Positions 1-5,120 of a stretch of DNA of 5,120 bases are shown here, piece by piece. A program made the translations under genes and the position numbers. Numbering within the stretch: position 1 is the stretch's first letter; each line of letters starts with the position of its first letter. The notes beneath the pieces were generated by a model that worked only from the letters and a program-made list of their open reading frames with translations, made no database searches and was not told the DNA's origin. The stretch comes from CBDDRG01 sp051306415 (lineage in GTDB: Bacteria > Pseudomonadota > Gammaproteobacteria > Pseudomonadales > Porticoccaceae). Location: contig JBPPNE010000150.1 of the NCBI GenBank assembly GCA_051306415.1, positions 1 to 5,120 on the forward strand, read 5' to 3'.

Positions 1-9
1 TAACTCAGC

Positions 10-13
10 GGAG
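10..13 (+). promoter_or_regulatory. Ribosome binding site of the amidohydrolase gene
   Basis: A GGAG core lies 8 bases before the ATG at 22. This spacing is ideal for a Shine-Dalgarno site and supports that ATG as the start. Only 21 bases lie upstream in the window, so the promoter cannot be judged. Confidence 0.7.
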
Positions 14-21
14 AAAATCTC

Positions 22-1407
22 ATGGCACAGGAAACCCTACTGCGCAACGCGCGGGTGATTGACTGCATTTCGAAACAGCCGCGCGACGGCATGTCCATCC
101 TCATCCGCGGCGAGCGCATCGTCGAAGTAGCGCAACAGATCAGCGGCGCTAGCGCGCAGGCGGAGGTCATCGACTGCACCGGCAAGACGCTGATGCCCGG
201 ATTGATCGACACCCATGTCCACGCCACCATGGTGGACGAAATCGATCTGCAACTGTTTCTCGGCGCCGGCGTGACCACCGCGCGCGATGTCGGCGGCAAG
301 CTCGAAAAAGTGATCGCGCTGCGCGGTCGGGTCAACAGCGGCGCGGTGCTGGGGCCACGGCTGTTCGTCTGCGGGCCGCTGCTCGATGGCCGGGGCGACA
401 GCTTCGATCACCAGGGCGAATTCGGCATCATGCTCGACAACGTGCCCGACGTGGCCGCCGCGCCCGGCAAGATCAACCAGTTGCTCAGCGCCGGAGTGGA
501 CGGCATCAAACTGTATTTCTCGATGACGCCCGACATTGTCGAGGCCTGTATCAACGCGGTGGACAAGCGGGTGCCGGTCACCGCTCACCTCGGCCGTACC
601 ACAGCGCTCGAAGCCGTCAATCTGGGTATCGACGGGCTGGAGCATATGTGGATCACGCCCTACAACGACATCTGCCCGATCGAAATGCGCCTCACTCCGG
701 ATATTTCCATGTCGAGCCCGCGGTTTTCCAAGACCACCTTCAAGGGCTGGGAGGAGGCCGACCTGCACGGCCCCGGCGCGCAGGCGCTGTTCGGCGCGAT
801 GGTCGACAAGCAGGTCAAGATGGGCACCACGCTGGACTTGCTGTGGCTCGCCAATATCGGCCTGGAAGCCGCGCTCGCCGACACCGACCGCATCTACATT
901 CCCCAGGCGTGTCTCAACCGCCAGCGCCACTTGGCGAAAATCGTCAAGGCCGGGCCGGAGTGGGACATCCACACCGGCTTCCCGCCGGGCAAGGGCGACA
1001 AGGCTCTCGACAAACAAAAAGAGGCGGTGCGCATCCTGCATGAAGCCGGCGGCGTGGTGGTCGGCGGCACCGACTGTTGCGGCGTCGCCTATCCGCCGCC
1101 CGGTTTTGCCCTGCTGCGCGAAGTCGAGCTGCTGGCCGATGCCATCGGCAACATGGCCGCGCTGAAAGCGGTTACCGCCGCCGCTGCCTCGGCGCTGCGG
1201 ATGGAGGATCAGCTTGGCACCCTCGCGCCCGGCCGCTACGCGGACATCCTGGTGCTGGGCAAGGACCCCTCGCTGGATGTGCGTTCACTGCGCTCGCTGG
1301 AACGGGTTTACCACGCCGGTGTCGCGCACGACCCCAAGGCCATACTCGCTGGCTATCCAGCGCGTGACATGACTAATCTGGGTATGGCGAATCTGGGTGC
1401 TGCGTAA
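22..1407 (+). CDS. Metal-dependent amidohydrolase, imidazolonepropionase/prolidase-like
   Basis: This is a complete 461-residue, probably cytoplasmic hydrolase of the amidohydrolase superfamily. Such enzymes use one or two metal ions in a TIM barrel to split amide, ester or cyclic C-N bonds. The order of motifs is typical. A small N-terminal beta domain leads to the strand MPGLIDTHVHA, with the metal ligands His65 and His67. Lys163 in GIKLYF is the likely carboxylated bridging lysine. His189 in TAHLG and His208 in GLEHMW are the next ligands, and Asp351 in GGTDCCG is the catalytic aspartate. The C-terminal part (about 398-413, GTLAPGRYADILVLGKD) is the classic closing beta domain. No signal peptide is seen. 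All ligand positions are filled, so it should be active. The substrate is unknown: imidazolonepropionase-like, Xaa-Pro dipeptidase-like and lactonase-like members share this pattern. The BVMO gene follows on the same strand after 300 bases, so a shared catabolic role is possible but unproven. Confidence 0.9.
   Translation: MAQETLLRNARVIDCISKQPRDGMSILIRGERIVEVAQQISGASAQAEVIDCTGKTLMPGLIDTHVHATMVDEIDLQLFLGAGVTTARDVGGKLEKVIALRGRVNSGAVLGPRLFVCGPLLDGRGDSFDHQGEFGIMLDNVPDVAAAPGKINQLLSAGVDGIKLYFSMTPDIVEACINAVDKRVPVTAHLGRTTALEAVNLGIDGLEHMWITPYNDICPIEMRLTPDISMSSPRFSKTTFKGWEEADLHGPGAQALFGAMVDKQVKMGTTLDLLWLANIGLEAALADTDRIYIPQACLNRQRHLAKIVKAGPEWDIHTGFPPGKGDKALDKQKEAVRILHEAGGVVVGGTDCCGVAYPPPGFALLREVELLADAIGNMAALKAVTAAAASALRMEDQLGTLAPGRYADILVLGKDPSLDVRSLRSLERVYHAGVAHDPKAILAGYPARDMTNLGMANLGAA
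1375..1404 (+). repeat. Imperfect 15-bp tandem duplication at the amidohydrolase C-terminus
   Basis: Two adjacent 15-base units (1375-1389 and 1390-1404) differ only at three neighbouring bases. They encode NLGMA and NLGAA immediately before the stop codon. The segment lies beyond the conserved amidohydrolase fold, so it looks like a small slippage duplication that lengthened the tail without harm. Confidence 0.6.
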
Positions 1408-1488
1408 GTGTCAGCGGCAGTGCGGCAAGCGTCCACCAGCGCGCTTGGATCGAAGCCGACGACACCGGAACGGTAGGGGATGAATGAC

Positions 1489-1641
1489 ATGACCACCACG
1501 CCGAGCGCTTGTGCACTTTCCCTAATCGCCCTAATCGCCGGGGCTATGCTTGGATCGCGGTCAAAAAATTCTGCTGCGGAATACATGAAAACAAACGCTG
1601 GTGCCGAGCCAACAAATACGGCGAGACACGGGAGATATTGA
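1489..1641 (+). CDS. Candidate small hydrophobic protein, 50 residues
   Basis: This short ORF of 50 codons plus a TGA stop was found by reading the spacer. An AGGGGA ribosome site at 1475-1480 lies 8 bases before the ATG. An in-frame ATG at 1480 overlaps that site and is less likely. The protein begins with a short polar stretch, then a hydrophobic run of about 15 residues (ACALSLIALIAGAML, about residues 7-21), then a polar, charged tail containing SRSKNSAAEY. This could be a single-pass membrane peptide or a poor signal sequence; no basic residue precedes the hydrophobic run. I recognise no family. The opposite strand is also open here and reads about equally protein-like, so the ORF may be chance or a remnant. 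Confidence 0.25.
   Translation: MTTTPSACALSLIALIAGAMLGSRSKNSAAEYMKTNAGAEPTNTARHGRY
1520..1537 (+). repeat. Perfect 9-bp tandem repeat (2 copies)
   Basis: Two head-to-tail copies of CCCTAATCG (1520-1528 and 1529-1537) are followed by two further matching C bases. The unit is three codons long, so it keeps frame on either strand. In the candidate small protein it gives LIALIA within the hydrophobic run. Confidence 0.75.
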
Positions 1642-1663
1642 CCTAACGAGATCGACTTATACT
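1638..1663 (+). promoter_or_regulatory. Possible sigma-70-like promoter for the BVMO gene
   Basis: TTGACC at 1638-1643 resembles a -35 box and TATACT at 1658-1663 resembles a -10 box (five of six consensus bases). The 14-base spacing is shorter than the usual 16-18, so the pair may not work as drawn or may need an activator. The -10-like hexamer overlaps the start of the 13-bp tandem repeat. The call rests on position and hexamer match only. Confidence 0.25.
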
Positions 1664-1685
1664 CATAACAAATACTCATAACAAA
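1660..1685 (+). repeat. Perfect 13-bp tandem repeat upstream of the BVMO gene
   Basis: Two exact head-to-tail copies of TACTCATAACAAA (1660-1672 and 1673-1685) end 8 bases before the BVMO ribosome site. In this position the repeat falls at the likely transcription start or 5' untranslated leader. It could be a double operator for a regulator, or simply a slippage duplication. Both copies are AT-rich compared with the surrounding genes. Confidence 0.85.
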
Positions 1686-1693
1686 CGTGGATT

Positions 1694-1698
1694 GGGAG
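1694..1698 (+). promoter_or_regulatory. Ribosome binding site that sets the BVMO start
   Basis: GGGAG, followed by AAG, lies 9 bases before the ATG at 1708. An in-frame GTG at 1687 would place this site inside the coding region and has no comparable site of its own. The ATG at 1708 is therefore preferred. Confidence 0.75.
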
Positions 1699-1707
1699 AA
1701 GATTAAG

Positions 1708-3345
1708 ATGCCTACGACAAAAGTAAATGAGGCGGAACCCGCTCAATATGACGCCATCGTCATCGGTGCCGGAGTTTCCGGTTTGTACCAGATCTATCGG
1801 TTGCGCGAAGCCGGCTTCTCGGTGCTGGGAATAGAGGCCGGCAGCGGTGTCGGCGGTACCTGGTACTGGAACCGCTATCCCGGCGCGCGCTTTGATTCGG
1901 AAAGTTACACCTACGCCTATTCTTTCTCGAAAGAGCTGCTGGCGGAGTGGAACTGGAGCGAGCATTTCGCCGGTCAGCCGGAGAACGAGCGCTACTTTAA
2001 TTTTGTCGCCGACAAGTTTGCGCTGCGCAAGAATATTCAGTTCAACAGCCGGGTGAAGTCGGCGATATTCGACGAGGCAAACGACCGCTGGGATCTTGAG
2101 ACCGAAGCGGGCGAGAAGTACCGCACGCAATTCGTGATCATGGCGACCGGGATATTGTCGGCCACCCAGATGCCCAAGATAGACGGCATAGACAGCTTCA
2201 AGGGCGAGTGGTTTCACACCTCCCGTTGGCCGCACGATTCCAGCAGACCGGGCGGCAAGAAATCAGTCTACGAAGGTAAGCGCGTCGGCGTTATCGGCTC
2301 CGGCGCGACCGCCGTGCAGCTGATACCCCATGTCGCCGAGGGCGCCGAACATCTCTATGTGTTCCAGCGCACCGCAAACTGGTGCTCGCCGCTGTGCAAC
2401 GGTACGATCACCGATGACGAGCAGCCCGCCCTCAAGGCCCGTTATCCCGAGATATTTGCGACCTGTGACCGCACCGCCGGGGCCTTCATCCATGAGTTCG
2501 ATCCGCGCTCAATTTTTACGGTCAGCGCGGAAGAGCGGGAAGCGCTATTCGAAAAGCTCTACAAAGACCGCGGCTTCGCCATCTGGCTTGCCAATTTCCG
2601 TGACGTCATGACCGACATGAAGGCGAACAGTCTGCTGTCGGAGTTCATCGCCAGAAAGATCCGCGAACGAGTCAAGGATCCGGCTATCGCTGCAAAGCTG
2701 GTGCCGACGACCCATGGCTTCGGCCAGCGCCGGGTGCCGATGGAGACCAACTATTACGAGACCTACAACCGGGACAATGTCACTTTGGTCGATATCAGGG
2801 AAAACCCCATCGAACGGATTACGCCACGGGGCGTCAAGACCCGCGCACAGGAATATGATCTCGATCTGATCATCTATGCGACCGGGTTTGATGCCGGCAC
2901 CGGCGCCATATCGCGGATTGATGTCCGTGGTGTAAACGGGCAGTCGATCAAGGACAAATGGTCGAAGGAACTACGCACTTATCTCGGTCTTCAGGTTGCG
3001 AGGTTTCCCAACCTGTTCATGCACATCGGTCCGCACGCCGCGTTCTGCAACATTCCGCGCTGCGCGCAGGTGACGGTGGACTGGGTGACCGACCTGATCG
3101 AGCATATGCGCGCCCACAAGCTGAATCACGTCGTGCCCACGCCAGAGGCGGAAATCGCCTGGACCCAGCATGCGGTTGAAGAGGCCGACAAGACCTTGTT
3201 GAGCAAGACCAACAGCTGGCTCATGGGCGACAATATTGAAGGCAAACCCCGCGCCCTTCTGCTCTATGCGGGTCCCGCGCCGCTGTTCCGCAAAAAGTGC
3301 CGGGACAGCGCGGCCAACGGCTACAAGGAATTCGAGCTCCGCTAG
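1708..3345 (+). CDS. Type I Baeyer-Villiger flavin monooxygenase (cyclohexanone/steroid monooxygenase class)
   Basis: This complete 545-residue enzyme is close to the usual 540 of cyclohexanone monooxygenases. Family members use FAD, NADPH and O2 to insert oxygen next to a ketone carbonyl, giving an ester or lactone. An FAD Rossmann motif, GAGVSG, lies at 20-25. The pattern GGTWYWNRYPGARFD at 49-63 fits the second BVMO fingerprint. FKGEWFHTSRWP at 164-175 fits the FxGxxxHxxxWP signature. The NADPH Rossmann motif GSGATA is at 197-202, and Arg221-Thr222 (FQRT) sits where phosphate-contacting residues favour NADPH. Arg341 or Arg342 in QRRVP matches the catalytic arginine. ATGFD is at 391-395, and the conserved NSWLMGDNIEGKPR segment is at 502-515. 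No export signal is seen, so it is probably cytoplasmic. The start is ATG 1708, chosen on the ribosome site. Substrate cannot be assigned: cyclic, aromatic and steroid ketones are all possible. Confidence 0.93.
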   Translation: MPTTKVNEAEPAQYDAIVIGAGVSGLYQIYRLREAGFSVLGIEAGSGVGGTWYWNRYPGARFDSESYTYAYSFSKELLAEWNWSEHFAGQPENERYFNFVADKFALRKNIQFNSRVKSAIFDEANDRWDLETEAGEKYRTQFVIMATGILSATQMPKIDGIDSFKGEWFHTSRWPHDSSRPGGKKSVYEGKRVGVIGSGATAVQLIPHVAEGAEHLYVFQRTANWCSPLCNGTITDDEQPALKARYPEIFATCDRTAGAFIHEFDPRSIFTVSAEEREALFEKLYKDRGFAIWLANFRDVMTDMKANSLLSEFIARKIRERVKDPAIAAKLVPTTHGFGQRRVPMETNYYETYNRDNVTLVDIRENPIERITPRGVKTRAQEYDLDLIIYATGFDAGTGAISRIDVRGVNGQSIKDKWSKELRTYLGLQVARFPNLFMHIGPHAAFCNIPRCAQVTVDWVTDLIEHMRAHKLNHVVPTPEAEIAWTQHAVEEADKTLLSKTNSWLMGDNIEGKPRALLLYAGPAPLFRKKCRDSAANGYKEFELR

Positions 3346-3354
3346 CCGATGTGT

Positions 3355-3389
3355 GCTGGTGTGCCATCTCGGTGAGACGGCACACCAGC
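3355..3389 (+). terminator. Strong hairpin after the BVMO gene, no T-tract
   Basis: Arms GCTGGTGTGCC (3355-3365) and GGCACACCAGC (3379-3389) pair perfectly over 11 bp. After one A/C mismatch, TCTC (3367-3370) pairs with GAGA (3374-3377) around a GGT loop. The hairpin begins 9 bases after the BVMO stop. No run of T follows on either strand, so it is not a textbook intrinsic terminator. It may protect the mRNA 3' end or assist Rho-dependent ending between the convergent genes. Confidence 0.5.
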
Positions 3390-3524
3390 GGCGCTGCGTG
3401 GCGATAGACTTTCCCAAAGACTGGGTTACTGAACTGTGGATGCGCTGAACACGTCTTTCTTCCGGTTGGAGACAGGCTGAGCTCACCACTGACGGAACGC
3501 GGCCAAGCCGAGGTTCGGACTGGC

Positions 3525-3543
3525 GCGCCTTACACTGAGGCGC
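3525..3543 (-). terminator. Small hairpin downstream of hda
   Basis: GCGCCT and AGGCGC pair over 6 bp with a 7-base loop, 11 bases after the hda stop on the minus strand. No T-tract follows on that strand, so a termination role is only suggested by position. The remaining bases between 3390 and 3524 show no gene or other structure I can support. Confidence 0.25.
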
Positions 3544-3554
3544 CCAATACAGCG

Positions 3555-4259
3555 TTACCAGCCAAACACCTGTTTCAGGAAGTGCACCGTCGGCTTGCGC
3601 TGGCTGTGGAGCGCGGCTCGGTCCAGGTGCTGTAGGCAGGACATCAGTGCCGCCATCTCCCGGGGTGCTCGGTGGACGATAAAGCGGGCAACGCCAGGAT
3701 CCAGCTGCAAGCCCAACCCCGCCGCGCGAAAACGCAGAATCGCTACTTTGTCGTCGTCGTTGTAACTGGCCAAGTGAAACACGCTGCCACTGACCAAGCG
3801 GGAGCGCAAATCCGACAGTTGCAAGGCTAACTGGCGCGGCGGGCAGTTGGCGGCAACCAGCAGCCGCCCACCATGATCGCGGATTCGATTGTAAAGACTG
3901 AAGAGCTCTGCTTCCCAAGCGGGGTTGCCGGCAACTGCCTGTATATCATCGAGGCACACCAAAGCCGCTTGCTCAAGATCAGCGCATACCGCCTCCGGAG
4001 GTTGTTGAATGAATTCGGCCAGGGACAGGTACTGCACCTGTTCTCCGGCGGCGGCGAGTTGGTGACTCGCTGCGCGCAGCAGATGGGTCACGCCCGCACC
4101 AGTACCCCAGAGATAGGCGAAGGTTTCACTAGCGGGGATCAGGCTCCGTTCCAGAAAAGCCCGGGCACCGTGCTGAGATGACGGCGGCTGGCTATAGAAG
4201 TTGGCGAATCGCGCGGTGTCCCGCAGTGTCACCGGCAGGCTCAACTGGCGGGGACCCAT
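3555..4259 (-). CDS. hda: DnaA regulatory inactivator Hda
   Basis: This 234-residue AAA+ DnaA paralog, of normal family length, acts with the DNA-loaded beta clamp to stimulate hydrolysis of DnaA-bound ATP, so preventing extra rounds of initiation. The N-terminal QLSLPV (5-10) matches the clamp-binding motif. Walker A falls at GTGAGVTH (52-59), Walker B at VCLDDI (101-106) and sensor 1 at Asn138. The box VII arginine finger is Arg154 in LSDLRSRL. The sensor 2 region has HRAPREM (Arg200), and the end QRKPTVHFLKQVFGW is typical of Hda. Walker A is one residue shorter than the usual GPEGVGRTH form and has Val in place of Lys/Arg. The ATG at 4259 gives the standard N-terminus. An in-frame ATG at 4307 would overlap the upstream gene by 44 bases and add 16 non-conserved residues. 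No clear ribosome site precedes 4259. The upstream stop is 4 bases away, so translational coupling is likely. Confidence 0.93.
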   Translation of the reverse strand: MGPRQLSLPVTLRDTARFANFYSQPPSSQHGARAFLERSLIPASETFAYLWGTGAGVTHLLRAASHQLAAAGEQVQYLSLAEFIQQPPEAVCADLEQAALVCLDDIQAVAGNPAWEAELFSLYNRIRDHGGRLLVAANCPPRQLALQLSDLRSRLVSGSVFHLASYNDDDKVAILRFRAAGLGLQLDPGVARFIVHRAPREMAALMSCLQHLDRAALHSQRKPTVHFLKQVFGW

Positions 4260-4263
4260 GATG

Positions 4264-5120
4264 TTATGGAGCCCGCCAGCGGAATCGACGGGGCGCTTCG
4301 ATGGCATCGGCGGCAGCCGCGATCACGGCAAAGCGGAGATCGCGCGATAGCGCATCCAGCACCAGCTGACCATCACCGGTGATCGCGAGGCGGTATTCGA
4401 CCCGATCGCCTTCGACGCCCTCTACCTGCAGTCCAGTGACACCATCGAGATCGGCAATGGCATCGCTCACTTCAGAAAATCCCCCGTAGGTCTGGATATT
4501 CTCGACTACCAGAGTGACGCTGCCGGCAATGGCGGTCGACCGCGCGGCGAAGCGGGGCGATACTCGATCAACCGCAATATCTACCACACCAGCGAGCAAT
4601 CCGCCAATATCAGGGCTCGCCATCTCTCCGCTCAACGGATCGGCATCACCGCCAAAGGACCAGTTTCCGCGCCAGCCTCCGACCGCCGTTTGGCCATAGC
4701 GCACCACCAACCAATGCACAGCGCCGTAGCGGCGTGCCACCTCATTGAGCTTATCGCCATTCAGCGCCCAGGCGTCATCGGCGGTCAGCGCCAATTGATC
4801 CTGCAAATCCAGTAGTGGGACCTGTACGCCGACGCCACGTCTCACTATCGCCTGATCGAGAGCCTGCCAGGCCGCGGCGTTGCTGTCGCGCGTGACATAG
4901 CTGCGCCTTACTACGGGAGTCTCCTCAATAACTACCAGCAGCCACTCAGGGCGATGCTTCGCCGACCACAGCGGTAACTGCGCCTGCCGCAGTAGACTTT
5001 CGAGCGCCGGGCCAGAATAGCGCGCGGTCAACACGACGCGTGGCGCACTGGTGTTCTCCGCTGGCGCGAGGCGAGCAAAGCCAACCTCCAACACATAGGC
5101 TTCAGGGTTGGCCAGCGCGG
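4264..5120 (-). CDS. DUF2066 domain protein, 5' end beyond the window
   Basis: This gene reads leftwards and stays open to the right window edge, so its start lies outside. About 284 residues are visible. A GTG at 5092-5094 is in frame but is probably internal: the codons before it read ALANPEAYV, which fits the conserved DUF2066 stretch. Other family-like parts are the QVPLLDLQDQLAL segment, the RRYGAVHWLVVRYG strand and the GGWRGNWSFGGD turn. The protein ends with the basic tail PRRFRWRAP. The biochemical role of DUF2066 proteins is not established. Family members usually begin with a signal peptide, which cannot be checked here. The stop lies 4 bases before the hda start, so the two genes form one transcription unit. 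This neighbourhood, often with purM/purN close by, is familiar in Pseudomonas-like bacteria and supports the assignment. Confidence 0.8.
   Translation of the reverse strand, partial: ALANPEAYVLEVGFARLAPAENTSAPRVVLTARYSGPALESLLRQAQLPLWSAKHRPEWLLVVIEETPVVRRSYVTRDSNAAAWQALDQAIVRRGVGVQVPLLDLQDQLALTADDAWALNGDKLNEVARRYGAVHWLVVRYGQTAVGGWRGNWSFGGDADPLSGEMASPDIGGLLAGVVDIAVDRVSPRFAARSTAIAGSVTLVVENIQTYGGFSEVSDAIADLDGVTGLQVEGVEGDRVEYRLAITGDGQLVLDALSRDLRFAVIAAAADAIEAPRRFRWRAP

Larger units (their letters stand above)
1408..1707. other. Spacer between the amidohydrolase and BVMO genes
   Basis: This 300-base spacer is visibly more AT-rich towards its right end than the flanking genes. It holds a short ORF with a good ribosome site (1489-1641), a 9-bp tandem repeat inside that ORF, a possible promoter, and a 13-bp tandem repeat just before the BVMO ribosome site. 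A minor inverted repeat (ACCG-GAA-CGGT, 1464-1474) is too small to call a terminator. The minus strand is also open across the spacer (1353-1679), with no recognisable family. No tRNA or mobile-element end was seen. Confidence 0.6.

Noticed and set aside
37..1041. 334-codon minus-strand open frame opposite the amidohydrolase gene
   Set aside because: It is antisense to a gene with all catalytic motifs and has a low-complexity, His/Arg/Asp-rich composition typical of mirrored GC-rich codons. No family is recognisable.
1687..1707. GTG at 1687 as the BVMO start
   Set aside because: The strong ribosome site at 1694-1698 would lie inside the coding region, and it is ideally spaced for the ATG at 1708.
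1663..2235. 190-codon minus-strand open frame opposite the BVMO N-terminal half
   Set aside because: It mirrors the FAD-binding region of the BVMO. It has no independent motif, and its C-terminal end merely runs into the spacer.
2971..3918. 315-codon minus-strand open frame spanning the BVMO 3' end, the convergent gap and part of hda
   Set aside because: It overlaps hda on the same strand in another frame and lies antisense to conserved BVMO sequence. Its Arg/Ser/Pro-rich product has no recognisable motif.
3873..4181. 102-codon plus-strand open frame inside hda
   Set aside because: It is antisense to the Walker A and Walker B region of hda and shows no family features.
4260..4307. Upstream ATG at 4307 as the hda start
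   Set aside because: It would overlap the DUF2066 gene by 44 bases and add 16 residues not seen in Hda proteins. The ATG at 4259 places the clamp-binding motif at its normal position.
5092..5094. GTG as the start of the DUF2066 gene
   Set aside because: The frame remains open to the window edge and the codons before the GTG encode family-like sequence, so the gene is cut by the window rather than starting here.

Overview
The window looks like chromosomal DNA from a gammaproteobacterium, moderately GC-rich and probably environmental or marine-type. The main clue is the minus-strand pair of a DUF2066 protein gene followed by hda (DnaA inactivation), an arrangement known from Pseudomonas and related non-enteric Gammaproteobacteria. 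I cannot assign a genus from the sequence.

Left half (about 1-3345, plus strand): two catabolic-type enzyme genes. The first is a complete metal-dependent amidohydrolase of the imidazolonepropionase/prolidase-like group. The second is a complete type I Baeyer-Villiger flavin monooxygenase (BVMO) of the cyclohexanone/phenylacetone/steroid monooxygenase class, with both Rossmann motifs and both family fingerprints intact. A 300-base spacer separates them. It carries a weak candidate small membrane-protein ORF, two short perfect tandem repeats (9 bp and 13 bp) and a possible promoter for the BVMO gene. An accessory role for this block in oxidising ketones or other xenobiotic or lipid-like compounds is inference; no substrate can be read from the sequence.

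Middle (3346-3554): a 209-base gap between convergent genes. It holds a strong 11-bp hairpin without a T-tract just after the BVMO gene, and a smaller hairpin just after hda.

Right part (3555-5120, minus strand): a DUF2066 protein gene, cut by the window edge at its 5' end, is followed 4 bases later by hda. They are almost certainly co-transcribed. Hda works with the DNA-loaded beta clamp to drive DnaA-ATP hydrolysis and so limits re-initiation of replication. This copy keeps the clamp-binding motif, Walker B, sensor and arginine-finger motifs, but its Walker A loop is one residue short and lacks the usual Lys/Arg.

I found no rRNA, tRNA, CRISPR array, insertion sequence or phage gene. I do not see a convincing new multi-gene system here. 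The items most worth a second look are the altered Hda P-loop, the tandem repeat in front of the BVMO gene and the small ORF in the spacer.
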